This document shows positions 35,500 through 47,158 of a DNA stretch of 64,000 bases, piece after piece. The stretch covers positions 27,421,521 to 27,485,520 of the forward strand of contig OX291544.1 of the NCBI GenBank assembly GCA_946406115.1, read 5' to 3'. The notes under the pieces are model-generated. The model did not search any database, was not told where the DNA came from, and saw only the letters and a list, made by a program, of their open reading frames with translations. The position numbers were made by a program, and so were the translations under genes. This DNA is from Apoda limacodes. Taxonomy: Eukaryota; Arthropoda; Insecta; Lepidoptera; Limacodidae. Position 1 is the stretch's first letter; the number at the start of each line of letters is the position of its first letter.

Positions 35500-36775
35500 G
35501 AAAAAGTGATATGTGACTGAATCAAAATACGACTCAAAACCTTAACGGAGTCATAAACGAAGAAAACTTATTTCTAAGTAGGTATGTATATTTCTTAATT
35601 CTATGAAGATTTTGTGTGTTTGTAAGATTGATGTACTAGGACTTTATAAGTCACTAGGAATATTTATATATTTTAAAAAGCTCAGTAACTGTTGTAAGTT
35701 TGTACTTACCCTCAATATTAAGAGATTTACCATGTTATTTAGGACCATAGACTTCTTATAGGTTTTCCAGTAATCTATAAGTAAAGAACTATTTTCTATT
35801 TTTTTTTTAAATTCTAGTCTCAGTAGTTTCAGAGATTTAGGGGAGTGGTAAATTTTCTTAAAAAACTTAAAAACTACGTTTTTTTGAGACCCTTAGAACA
35901 AACCTTTTTATTTGGTATTTGGAGTAAATCGGTTGTTCCAGACCGACAAACAAACACACGAGTGATCCTATAAGGGTTTTACCGTTTTTTTATCCGGACG
36001 TAACCCTTAATAAAAGTATCAAAAGTAATAGTAAAGAAAAACACTATTGTCTGAAAAATATAACAGCTAGTGCCACAACTCTAATCATAAAGGATATGAC
36101 AGCTGCTTTTATAATAAATGTGAGGTTAATTCATACCATTTGACTTGCTTTGATTGCGTATTCGCTTTACCCGATATTTAGTTAGTAATTTGGACTTATG
36201 TTTTCCGCATCTGATGTTATTCAGCGTCTCTCTCATGGTTTGTGGATTCTTAAGGAGCTTTGTCCGTTTATCACGCTTTTGGAATGTAGAACCACGTGAG
36301 AAGGTGTCTCCTCGGCTTCCATGTAGCCCCTGCATAGAGGCTATATTGAACGCCGATATGCATGGGTGACCTGCTATTATGCCAACTATGCAGCGTAGGT
36401 TTTTCCTTCTCAGTTGTCAAATGCGACAGATTTGCGTCCAAAGGATGTAAGACCATTCTTGGTTTGTGTAAATGGTATCGGTACGATTAGTTCGGGTCCC
36501 ATTATTTTAGTGTCCGATCCTCTCTTTGCTAACTGATCGGCCTCATCATTGCCTAGACATCCACTATGACCACGTATCTATTTTAGAGTAACCCGGTTCT
36601 TTAACGCAATTTTTGCAGTTCACAGTCACACTCCAGGATTAGTCCACTGTTGATGTGGTTGCTATTTAGAGCTTGTAGCACAGCGGCACTGTCGGAGATG
36701 ATGCGTATCGACGCATCACTTATGTCTCTAGACAGGACCGCTGTTGCAGCTCGAGTGATCCCCACACAAGAATTA
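35500..36775 (-). mobile_element. Inverted, 5'-truncated copy of the I/R1-type LINE
   Basis: Read on the minus strand it matches 26235-27540: the RNase H segment (TAAVLSRDISDASIRIISDS), the C-terminal RGDTFSRG/HGSRGDTF region, and then the 3' UTR. About 35975-36170 looks like extra sequence not present in the left copy. It forms the outer part of the right arm of the large inverted duplication. Confidence 0.7.
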
Positions 36776-38340
36776 TGAACACTAAGGCTGGGTTGCACCA
36801 ACTAACTTTAACGTTAACCAGGCTGATAAACGCCAAAGTTAACACTTGTGTAACGCCAGCCTAACAAGTGATATCGTCGGATTTGAATTACTATATTCAC
36901 GGATATCGATACAGGGCCGACTTACATTATTTTTCTTATTTTCTTACCTTTGTTTATGTCGTACCTATGTATTTATAATAAGTTTATAATAGTTTTTTTG
37001 CCATTACATGAATTTATGCCTTGAACATTTTAGTGTAGGGCTTTAGCATTGGGGATAAGACTAACCAACAAAGGCCTTGTCCGTGTCCTCACTCAAAGGT
37101 ATGTACGGTTAGGTCCACTAATATTATTTTAGATTGTTACATAATGTAAAAATACAAAATATATGTACATGTGCAAAATAAGTCTTCACAATTCAGCCAA
37201 TAAAAAACAATAGCCTTAAAATTCCCTAAATAATCTCTCATCTTGTTTACATTAAAAAATTCAAATATACTCGGCGACACAAAAATCGCACATCTTAGTA
37301 ATGCTCTGTGAAATACTCTTGACTCTTTTTAATTAGATAATGGGATAGCATCGAAATGGCAATGGATTTCAGAAGAAATAAATTAATTCCGTTTTTTAAC
37401 ACAATAAAATCAAAAAAAGTTAATTGTAAATAAATAAAAAAAGTTTTATATCATAAACAAAAATAAGAATTTGCTTCCATACATGTTAACACTAGATTTA
37501 AAAAAACTTTTTGCTCACGAAATAAAAGTGATTTATTTTTCATTAATGATTTTTTTTATAAATTTAATTGCCTTACCAAAGATTTCTCAGAGTCATACCT
37601 GGTATAGTATTTTGATTAAATAGGATTAAAAGTATTTTTTAAAGGGCATTTTAAGAGGTCCGATTATTATGGCGCCGAGTGTATTTCAAAAACGTTAATT
37701 TATCTCAGCAGCCTATAAAATGCTTGTACGAAATTAAAACGAACGAGTCGAAGCTCATAAAAGGTAATTTTCGCTTATTCATTATAACAGTAATTAAAAG
37801 GGTAAGCGATAACGATGATGCTTCACACAATTCATAACACGTAGAGTGACGTGGAGTGAAGTTACGTGATCATAACGAGACGCGGATCGTTAACGTTTAT
37901 CCAGCAAGGAATTTTATTTACGTTACTCACGTAGCTTTGTAAGTAAACGAATAAAAGTTGATAGTAAAAAAAATGTGTTATATCAGTTTTTATTCAGGCT
38001 TTTTTTGAACAATTTTTCATATCGATTTAAATACGAGCTTTTTAAACTGTTCAAGATTATTGCAGCATTAGTAGATGTTCTCCAATATAAATAAGGCAAT
38101 TGTTCGTAAAACATGTTTCTAATTCTTATTTCGTACAAATACGCTATGATAAGATTCTATAATATTTTTCAGGAACTAAGAATTCTTGAAATACTATAAT
38201 AATTTACTTTAAGCATGTTTTCTTGTCATAAATAGTATAACATCACATACCACAGATTAGATTGCTTTATTTATTATTATGTCATTATCATTTTGTAATA
38301 ACTCTGTATAAGTTAATAATTAAGTCATTAATTACACAAC
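36776..38340. other. Intergenic DNA
   Basis: No gene was recognised. Near 36790-36900 there is repeat-like sequence with ggttgcaccaactaacttta. The rest is AT-rich apart from copy 2 of repeat R5. Confidence 0.4.
37745..37915. repeat. Low-copy repeat R5, copy 2 of 3
   Basis: It contains taattttcgcttattc, cagtaattaaaagggtaagc, cacaattcataacacgtaga and tgatcataacgagacgcgg. It lies about 5.1 kb from copy 1 and about 5.2 kb from copy 3. Confidence 0.6.
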
Positions 38341-38640
38341 TACTAAGAATTTATGAAGTTCGTAATGAACGTATTTTTAGAGCAAATCCTGACTACATCT
38401 CTTGTAGTCAGGATTTTGGCCAGTCAGAACTGTACCTCAATAGGTCAGTGGTAATTGTATTCATTACCAGTATGGGACGCGCCCCAGTTCGGTGTACCGA
38501 TAACCTTAAGAGGGTGGCTGGTACTAGTTGAATGCGCAAGGCGGAGGACTGCAAGAAGTGGTACGCCATGTTGTAGGCGTCCAGCAGCAGACTAAAACAA
38601 CCTGATGATGATAATGATTGAGTGAAATATTATACTTGTA
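38341..38640 (+). repeat. RTE-like 3' end or related dispersed repeat
   Basis: It holds a perfect 10-bp-stem hairpin (cctgactaca ... tgtagtcagg, 38388-38412). A block at 38470-38530 contains cgccccagttcggtgtaccg. A degenerate end reads ggcgtccagcagcagact, then gatgatgataatgat. The last feature resembles the atgatgatg tails of RTE-type LINEs. No frame is intact. Confidence 0.4.
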
Positions 38641-38895
38641 TTAGTATATAACAGGACAGGTGCTCAGAAGGAGGAGAAAAGATAGAGGGAGTTCAAAGGC
38701 GAGTAAAGAAACACTTTTCAAGGGAAAGGCAGGTTATATTAGTATACTCTTTCATTATATAGTAACAGCTTTTAATGCACAATATCCTAATCACATAGGG
38801 TGATTCTTAACACTTAAATATCTAGATCATAGCTACCTAATTCACAATCATAGAGGACTACCTAAATAAATAGAAAGATAGCCAAACGCAAGCCT
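38641..38895. other. Purine-rich then AT-rich non-coding stretch
   Basis: The first 90 bases are purine-rich (agaaggaggagaaaagatag). The rest is AT-rich. No gene or known repeat was recognised. Confidence 0.3.
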
Positions 38896-38899
38896 GCCT

Positions 38900-39460
38900 A
38901 CACAGATTTTAAGTGTAGTTTTTAAAGCTTTTATTAGGGAACTAGTACACTCAGGTCTCTTCGGCCTAGAGCCCGATTCGATGTCTTGCTCGCTGTAGGC
39001 ACCCCTCAGGTCAGCACCGCCGTAGAAAGAAGACGCGGATGGGACTGATGTTACGTGGCCTAACAGCGCGTGGTGAGTAGTGAATATGCCGCCCGTGGCA
39101 GGCACAAGGTAAGGCCGCACGTGGCTAGCACAGTGCAAGACCGCACGTGAACGCTACTGCTTCGGCGTAGAGCAGGTCGCCCCGTAACCCTCGTGTGTAG
39201 CGGTGTTCAAGATAGCACCCTTCTGCACAGGCCGAAGGTTTGGAGTCAAGGAGACTCCGGGCAGGCCGAGGATTTGGAGTTTAGTAGACTCTGTCCTTCC
39301 CCAGTAAAAGAACAGCAAAGCAGCTGTCGTGCGCCGTCGTCAGACAACAAACGTGCACCCGCATACAAAGACTTCTTCTCACGGACCTCAGTTTAGGCGT
39401 AGAGCCGTAGTGAAGCAATATATATACGTAGTATATATATACTAAGTACCGTACGAGGAC
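38900..39460. other. GC-rich island with internal repeats, unidentified
   Basis: About 500 bp of clearly higher GC content than its neighbours. It contains a tandem-like pair (caggccgaaggtttggagtc and caggccgaggatttggagtt, about 35 bp apart). Several ccgcacgtg motifs are also present. Short open frames exist on both strands (for example 39193-39396 +), but none is recognisable. It could be an LTR, a 5' leader of a retroelement or other transposon, or foreign DNA. Confidence 0.45.
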
Positions 39461-39599
39461 GGCTTTTTTATAGAAGAGCTTTTTTATCCGTAAAAATAAT
39501 TAGCAGTAGAATTTTTACAACCACGTCAAGCAGAACGTAAAGTCAACTCTTTTTTACTTACCGATGTCAAACATCTAGAGATTCTTTGATCTCTAAATT

Positions 39600-39942
39600 T
39601 AAATTACCACAGTGGTAATGGACCTAAGAGCAAATGCCCAGAAACTTCTATCGTTTCCTACATCATCCGGTCCTTTTCCGGAGACGGACCACCGGAAACG
39701 GTCGTTCCGTTACAAGTAATAAGTTAGATTCTAATGGAAATTTTACATAAAGCTGGTTGGAATGTTCCGCTGATCCACCACCGTACGTTGATCTTCTTGA
39801 GTGGGAGTGGAAGATTACGCCTCAACGGGTCTCTCTCAATATTAAAATTGATCTTCCATTATTTGGACTGGTTGAGCGACTTGACATTAGCTTGGATATT
39901 GGCCTTCTGCCATGGGTTAGTAATAACATCCTTACATAGGTA
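39600..39942 (+). pseudogene. Unidentified coding-like relic with a PPPY motif
   Basis: The frame open from about 39757 to a TAG at 39940-39942 encodes ADPPPYVDLLEWEWKI, then a balanced hydrophobic/acidic stretch ending LLPWVSNNILT. A stop lies three codons upstream, and a second open piece in another frame covers about 39632-39727. The composition looks protein-like rather than random translated repeat. PPPY is a late-domain-type motif found in some viral matrix or capsid proteins and in cellular WW-domain ligands. I do not recognise the family. It is fragmentary and follows the GC-rich island. Confidence 0.3.
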
Positions 39943-40189
39943 TTTTATATAACGTGGAAATCTAAGTTCACAAAGTTAGTGGTTTTCTATTTTATGTTTT
40001 GAAGCCGAGTTTATCCGCTCGAATAAATGAGTCTAAGGCTTATTAGTTAACGAGTTTCCAATGCCTCGATTGAAGTAGTCATAGGTTTCATGATCGTCAA
40101 GCAATTAATGATGAAAAAAACCTGGGTTTAGGGCTTTTGCAGAGCAGCTTTTTGTGCCGTGAGCAGAAAAATAATAGGTGTAGATAGTA
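39943..40189. other. Non-coding stretch
   Basis: Nothing was recognised between the coding-like relic and the inverted repeat that starts at 40190. Confidence 0.3.
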
Positions 40190-40437
40190 GAGGATCCGAG
40201 CAAGGAACGACCTTCACCGAGCTTTTTAACGGTTGAAGAGTATTTTATATCCAATTCAATATCTTATGTAATATATATCGAATGGGTTAACTAAAAAATT
40301 TCAGTCCAGGACATGATTAATTAGAAATTTAAAAAATAATATTTTTTTTTTTTATTAAACATTGCACTTGTTATCTTAATAGTCAAATTAATTACACAGC
40401 AACTGAAATTATTATGCCTACAGATTATGCAAACATA
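40190..40437. repeat. Inverted-repeat pair, left arm (about 250 bp)
   Basis: Reverse complement of 41665-41916 with moderate divergence. Matching blocks include ggatccgag, aggaacgaccttcac, catgattaattagaaatt and attgcacttgtta. The 1.2-kb spacer has no transposase-like frame. It is either a long-TIR non-autonomous transposon of about 1.73 kb or two copies of one repeat in opposite orientation. Confidence 0.65.
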
Positions 40438-41664
40438 AAAAAAGAATCATCCAAATCGGTTAAGAAGTAAAAAATTATGCCTAAAACAAAAAAGCATATA
40501 TATACAATTAAGTCGCTTATCTTGCGCTATTTAATAAAAACATTAAAAGTAAAATATATAATCGAAGAAATTTTAATTAAAAACTCTAGATCTGATTCAT
40601 CGGAAGTACCTAAAATTATTTACAACTTTGGAAAATTCTTCGCTACACGCGGCTGATATCGAAACTTCTGGGCTCAAAGATCGTAACCACAGTCGACAGT
40701 GATTCACTATGTTTCCAATTCTCTGGTAATAACTATATTCCGTTTCACGAATTTTACAAAAAAATATGGAAGTAAGAGTGTACTCATTTTTTTTAGTAAA
40801 ATACACATAAATTATCAATTGTCTTATACCACCTTAGTGGTTAATATAAGTCACCTCCAACATTTGGATGTAAAGGTCTTTTCAAATTGTCCTGTTACAA
40901 TTTTAAATGAAAAAAAAAAATCAAGTGTTCTTACTACCTAGTTTTATTCGTAAACGTAAGTAAGAAATTGTCCTATAAATCCCAGAATAGTTAAAAAACA
41001 ACGAATTTAATCTAAACTAAGTTAATAAAAATTAAATCATTTACACAACTAACAAATTCTCAATTTTTTTAAATGTATAGGGTAAAATTACCTAATCTCG
41101 GCCCCGCCTAAGTTCAGCCTTAAACGTTTCAGCTAATAGTTAGGTTCAAATTTTGTGTAGGTGAAAGTTTTTGGCATCAATCACGACTTTATTTAATCTA
41201 GTTTTGATTGTATACAGTATGGTGTCTTCATGTCGTACACTTCAATGGTTCAGAGTGCAGAAGCCGGCGAGGCGCAGCACAGTGCAATTCTATAACTGAT
41301 TTAGCGGAAAACTAAATGGAGACCAATATGAAAATATGTATTTTTAACTATAAATAGCTTGCAAGTGTTTTCTTACTGCTTTCGAATAATAAAATAACGC
41401 CGTAACAGATATTTTTTTACTTAATTTAATTGTTTATTTTAATTCTTTATAGAGAAATAACGGGGCCGATGTAAGGATGCTTATTTTATTAGAAAAACTT
41501 AATGTCGACTTCTGGCTGAGACAAGGGAGATGGCTGGAATATCATCGTATTCGTAATAAAATTATCTCTATTTAGATATAAGTTTTATTTATTAAATAGA
41601 AGAGTGCAAATTATTACTACTGACTTACCTGCTTATACGTACCCAATAGTTATGACGGAAAAAA
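40438..41664. other. Spacer between inverted-repeat arms
   Basis: 1.2 kb, mostly AT-rich. A minus-strand segment at 40803-40838 could be read as a short terminal exon starting with Trp-Tyr, but the acceptor is weak and I do not call it. Nothing else was recognised. Confidence 0.35.
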
Positions 41665-41916
41665 TGTTTGCATATTCTGTAGGAATTATACTTGCAGTTG
41701 CTATGTAATTTGTCTATTAAGAAAACAAGTGCAATCTTAAAAAAAAATTTAAACATTGCACTTTTTTTTAATTTCTAATTAATCATATCCTGGTCTGAAT
41801 TTTTTTTTGTCTCACCATTCGCGATACATTGAAGCGACATGAGATATTAAATTTGATATAAAATACTTCTCATCCATTAAACAGCTGAGTGAAGGTCGTT
41901 CCTTACTCGGATCTTA
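41665..41916. repeat. Inverted-repeat pair, right arm
   Basis: Partner of 40190-40437: tgtttgcatattctgtagg, aacaagtgcaat, aatttctaattaatcat and gaaggtcgttccttactcgg read back against the left arm. Confidence 0.65.
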
Positions 41917-42003
41917 GAATAAGAATAGCTGTAGATAAGCTACTGCTTTCTAATAAAAATTGTTTTGTTAATAAATAAATATTTTTTTACTACTTAAACA
42001 AAC

Positions 42004-42127
42004 TACTGTGCAACAAACTTTTCTACCTTAGTGTCTGTCGTTATTGTCGCGTAAGTTCTCAGCATTTTAATATGGTGACTGTAGTTTCGATGTTTGTCCA
42101 CTAGTTCATAAAAGTTTGTTGCACTAT
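42004..42127. mobile_element. MITE copy with gcaacaaactt inverted ends
   Basis: Both ends are present (ctgtgcaacaaacttttc and aaaagtttgttgcactat) with the 'cattttaatatggtgactgt' core. It has the same family and length class as the copy at 3023. Confidence 0.7.
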
Positions 42128-42919
42128 ATCCGGTTTGACCATGGTGTGACTTATAGAAGACCTCTAACTTTATGAAGTTATTTATTATCGTTAATGACAA
42201 ACAATACCTAGTGTTACAAAAAAAAAGTATACTCTAAAACATATTGTTTACATTGGAAACTAAATTGTTGTCATCGAGTAGCAGAGGGCGCGTTCATTTT
42301 GGGATTAAGAGTTCTCACGATTGAAACTTTTCACACTTCTGATAACGCCAGTTTTGCCACCGACACCTATCGTTCGTGTAGCTTTGAAACGTTACCAACA
42401 AAATTGTTGCTTGCATAACGAACGGTTGAAGTACACACACACAACTATCATAAACAATGAATATGTTAAGACAGTTAGACAGATTAACACCAAAACCACA
42501 CCTGCAGATATTGGTCTAAAGTTTCATTCTTTGGTAGCAAGCATAAGTAACAAAAACAATAAAAATATATAGTAAGCAAACACTTGGCAGTTTGTTACAG
42601 ATGATACAAAAATTTTGATAGTTTTATACCAATGCTAAATGACAGGTGACAAAAGTTACGAAAATAATGATTCTTCTTCCCAAAACGAACACGCCCAGAA
42701 AATATTTCGCACGGCTTAGCAAAGCTGTTAATTGTATAATTTTCATATTATTACATTGAAAACATTCATTTTATTAACTATCAGCATAAAAAAATATAAA
42801 TATATAAGCACTAAGTAGGAAGGTTGTCATATGCTTAAAAAAAAAACCTGTATTAAAAAGATATCATCAATTATTTTCAGAATAGCTTTTACAAAATCTG
42901 AACCTCGTTTAGATAGGTG
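42128..42919. other. Intergenic DNA
   Basis: No gene was recognised. The stretch around 42290-42570 has a fairly long open frame (42321-42572 +) without recognisable content. Confidence 0.35.
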
Positions 42920-43100
42920 CGAGGCGAAGCACATAAAGGGTAATTTTCGCCAACTCATTACAGTAATTAAAAGGGTAGGTGAGAGAAAATGATGAAGTTT
43001 CACACAATTCATAACATGTGGAGTGACGTGAAGTGGGGGTACATGTTCATAACGAGGCGAGGGTGCGGGTGGTTCAACTGTAGGTACTTGAGGAATTTAT
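42920..43100. repeat. Low-copy repeat R5, copy 3 of 3
   Basis: It contains gtaattttcgccaactcatt, cagtaattaaaagggtaggt, cacaattcataacatgtgga and gttcataacgaggcgagggt. It is the best-preserved outer part of the family together with copy 2. Confidence 0.6.
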
Positions 43101-43270
43101 CGTTTTATATTACAAGAGTATAAATAACGAGTAAAATAGGAAAGACGAGTTGCAGAGTTGCTGTTCTCTAGCAGAGTTGAACATTTTATTAATAAAAGAA
43201 AACCAGGTTTTTTAATATGGTTTTTTTGTTAGGTTAGAAACAATTACATTTTTGTAATTGTTTAAGTATG

Positions 43271-43396
43271 TACTGTGCGACAAACTTTTCTGATCCGGTG
43301 TATGGTCGCTAGTGTTGTCTAAGTCCACGGCATTTTAATATGGCAATCATGTAGTTTTGATTTTTGACCATCGGGTCAGAAAAAGTTATTGCGCTG
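43271..43396. mobile_element. MITE copy with gcgacaaactt inverted ends
   Basis: Ends tactgtgcgacaaactttt and gtcagaaaaagttattgcgc, core cattttaatatggcaatc. It is more diverged than the copies at 3023 and 42004. Confidence 0.65.
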
Positions 43397-44479
43397 GGAC
43401 ATATTTTAAGGGGTGCTTACTTAAATTTTAATTTTTACAATTTTTTAATTTAACATATACTTTATTTTTAAAATAATTAAGAAATTCAGTTACAAAAATA
43501 TATCGGTTGCCACGTAGATTCTGCCTTGTTATTACGAGTACGTCTCCTCGGCTAATGTTATAAAAACATTATTATAGCTATAGGTCCCCTAAATTTTTCA
43601 GATTATAAATAATTTTTCTTGAATTTTGCAAGCGATTTGTATATAAGTTTTAAACCAGGTATACAGGCATATAGGCTACCCATCTATGTGTAAAAAATCA
43701 TACTTTACAAAAAGTAAAAACAACATCTCTATAACATAAATGTTAAAAAGGGACGATGTTCGTACCAGACTTGACGGCTTTGACAATAAAAGAGGTGAAG
43801 AAACTGGCGCTTAGTTACTGCTTTTATATACAAAAGCAATGGCAACAAATAACTTCGCCTTGAACTTCAAGTAGTTTTCGTTATATATAGCGCCAAATCG
43901 ACTACACCATTAACCGTTACACATTTTAAAATGGCACTCTGCCGTATGTGTTTAAATTTATTGTCAAAAAAAATTATTTAAAAATTTAGGAAAAAAAAGA
44001 AATAGATATTACTACATCTAATATAACCTAAATAGAAAAAAATGTTGCTGAAATTAGTGCGCAGAAAGACATATGATATCATACCATACATCATCGTTCT
44101 ATATTAGTGAGTTACAGTTTGGTTGGACTTAGACAGTTTTATCTAACATTGAACTAGAAGGATTACACAAAGCAAATAACTAACTGTTCAAGTGCTGCGC
44201 TATTTACTAGATCTATGTTTTGTATTTGTACTTTAGTAATATAAGAACCATTGTAAATATGTAGGCTTAACTCTTAAGAACGAGCTATGTGATATGTCTT
44301 GTATACAAAAACTATTTTTAGCCGGTGTATGATAAAATTAGTATTGACTTTTCTATTCTAGAGTATATTTTTACTGATAATAACACCACTATGTTGAAGT
44401 AATATTTTCTCATTCATTTGCTTTTATGTATGTAAAAAATAAAATCTGACAAATAAAATATTAGAGAGGGTATAAGTAT
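43397..44479. other. Intergenic DNA
   Basis: AT-rich; no supportable gene. A slightly GC-richer block at 43750-43920 is unidentified. Confidence 0.35.
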
Positions 44480-44640
44480 AGGGTTCTTCAAGACAGTAGT
44501 TCTTCAAGTTATTAGAATTTTGAAGGGTCGACAACGCGCGGTGTTGTCAGCGTCCATATGCTGCGGTAACCGCTTATCATTAGGCGGACCGCAAGCTTGT
44601 TTGCCACCTTAGTAATAAATATAAAAAAAAAATATACCTT
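44480..44640 (-). repeat. SINE copy ('accactaaggtggcaaacaa' family)
   Basis: Minus-strand copy: on the plus strand it reads tagggttcttcaaga ... caacgcgcggtgttg ... ggcggaccgcaagcttgttt, gccacctta. It matches copies at 5086, 52090, 54790 and 57575. Confidence 0.65.
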
Positions 44641-44754
44641 AGTAATAATATAAAAAATGGTATATAAAATTTGTTATGAAATAATAAACAATTCAAGAAA
44701 CAAATTTTTATTATGTGTAAACCGGTTATTTTTAATTTGTCTTGCCAGCCTTCA

Positions 44755-45235
44755 CGTTCCCACTGTTGGTGACACGGCCTACCCTCATAAGCGAGGGTGA
44801 TTTAGGCCATAGTCCACACGCGGGCCCAGTGCGGATTTTAGGCTGAACATGCGTCTTTTAAGGATTCCGTACCCAAAGAGTAATTAGCGGAACCCTATTA
44901 CTAAGACTTCGCTGTCCGTCCGTCCGTCTGTCACCAGGCTGTATCTCATGAACCGTGATAGTTAGACAGCTGAAATTTTCACAGGAGATGTATTCCTGTT
45001 GCTGCTATAACAACAAATACTAAAAAACAGATTTTTGATTTTGCTTGATTTTGCTCGATTTTGATAACGGAAACAGTTAGTTATATATTCACTTTAAAAA
45101 TAAATTATTAAATTAAAATAAAACAAATATTTAAGGGTATTTCCTATACTAGAAACGTGATTTTTTCGTTTTTATAGATAATGGTACAGAACCCTTCGTG
45201 CGCGAGTCCGACTTGCACTTGGCCGATTTTTTTCT
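44755..45235. repeat. Lepidopteran dispersed repeat block
   Basis: It opens with ctaccctcataagcgagggt, gatttaggcca, passes through gtccgtccgtccgtctgtca and ends with gtgcgcgagtccgacttgca, cttggccga. These are hallmark phrases of very common moth repeats. Two elements may be fused here. Confidence 0.6.
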
Positions 45236-46593
45236 TCTTGACGTATGCAGGTTTCCTCCCGATATTTTCATTCACGAAAGACCAGTGGTGTGAATAAATA
45301 AATCAGTGTACTTGAAAAATTAAGAAAAGACTCATTGGTACACGCCGACCCTGGGTTTCAAACCTCCGCCACTTGAGACGTGAAGTGAAATTTAAACCCC
45401 TCGAACACCACAAAAAAGAATAACTAAACATAGTGTTCTACCTGTCGGCAGCAATTCTCGCTTATCACATTATCACGTATGAACTGTGCAGATGACATAA
45501 TAGGCGTACACAAAGAATAAGATAAGTACTAAGTATGTCTTATAGTATCTGTATACTTATATTTATCAATAGAAATAAAAATATTAAAGAAAATACTTAA
45601 AAAAAAGCCTAGATGGAGATAGGTATTCTAACATTAAAAACATATCTCAAAAACATTGTTAAGGTCCGTAAGTATGTAAGTAGGTATTTAAAGATTATAA
45701 AACTTAAATCACTAAGTACTAAAACTTTTAGTTTAGGTAGTTGCTTATTCATTAAGTGTAACTCAATACAATTCATATAAGGTTGTTACATAAGCGATCA
45801 TGTACAACTAAGATCATTAAGATCACGATAATATTCCCCAATATAACGAGTTTTGCATATCAATCAACATGCACCGCGTAGAATTTGTTCTGTCATTAAA
45901 TTGATATTATACAATCGAGTAGGTACTCGTAGTACAAACTTTACTACAAACTTTACTAACTTGTTATCAAGAATCTTAGCCAACATCGTTGATCTTGGCA
46001 TGAAACAAAATAATGTCAACTAACATATACCTACATCTACTTATGATGGATGGAGTTCAATGCATATACTGACAGATAATCTCATTACCTACTTATGTAG
46101 GTATTTACTTACTTGACCCTAGTCTAAATTGGAGATGCTTAACAATTTTATACTTATAACTGGAAACTATTTGTTAGATATTTTGTCATTTTTCTTAGTT
46201 TTTTCAGGTAAGTACTAATAGGTTAATGAACACAATATTGTTGAATCTCTCAGCTTGGCGGGTGAGTGCCTGCGTTTTGTTATATCGGCTACGTATAGGT
46301 AGGTAGGTAGGTATTATGTCGTATAAGATGAACTTTCATGAGTGTTTTATAATTAAAACTAATTACGTATTTAAATTGTGTAGTTTTAGTCTAATTTATA
46401 TAGTAACAAGGAAATAGAAAAAGAAAATCTATGTTTATGTATCTATTTAACAATAAATATTAATATATTTTCAAGTGTAACTTAGAAAAATAACCATACA
46501 TAGCCGCTGTTTAAAAATAATTGATAATATAAAAAAATTAAAAATAAATATTATATGAAAAGCTCTTTAAGGGCGTTTTAATTATAATTTAAG
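45236..46593. other. Non-coding DNA downstream of gene B exon 6
   Basis: I searched this stretch on the minus strand for the missing last exon of gene B and found no segment with a credible acceptor and charged tail. A (TAGG)n-like run lies near 46298. Confidence 0.35.
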
Positions 46594-46700
46594 TATAGTG
46601 CAACAAACTTTTCTGGCCCATATCAAAACGGTGTAAACTTACAACGACACTAGCGACTAAGCATCGAAAGTCAGAAGTTCAGAAAAGTTTTTTGCAATTT
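46594..46700. mobile_element. Shortened MITE copy
   Basis: Both ends are present (tatagtgcaacaaactttt and cagaaaagttttttgcaa), with an inner part matching the opposite-strand core (cgacactagcgac). Confidence 0.65.
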
Positions 46701-47158
46701 ATCTATCAAATTATTAAACTAGACGTTAACTTTTTCTTCGGTGCCAGTGTTATTATTGGTGATATCCTTTTTGTGTTCGAAGTAAAGCCATCTGTAATTG
46801 TAAATAAATACTCTATATGTTTTAATTTGTTTTTAAAAAAAGTTACATGTTACAAGCAAATAAATACAACGAGCACAACCATTTGTGCAGTTAAATTAAA
46901 ATAGTAAATTAACTTAATCCATAAAAACATGTTTTTTTTAGCTGCAAGCTTAAAGCATTTAAGCTAGCATCAAGATGTGTTCAACTGTTTAACATTGGAA
47001 AGAAAAAAGTATAGACTGACATACAGACTCACCCACAATCACATGTTTTTTTAGATAAATCATTTAATTTAATATTTTACTGCTAGAAACTGCTACTTTT
47101 CCGGTAATATTTTAACTAACGCATAATTATCTATGCAGAAACACCTTTATTTACTTAC
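46701..47158. other. Start of the intron following gene B exon 6
   Basis: AT-rich sequence immediately downstream (minus strand) of the exon donor. No terminal exon was recognised. Confidence 0.35.

Noticed and set aside
40803..40838. Possible last exon of gene B (short frame starting Trp-Tyr)
   Set aside because: The acceptor region lacks a pyrimidine tract, the peptide is only about 13 residues and does not resemble the charged tail of gene A.
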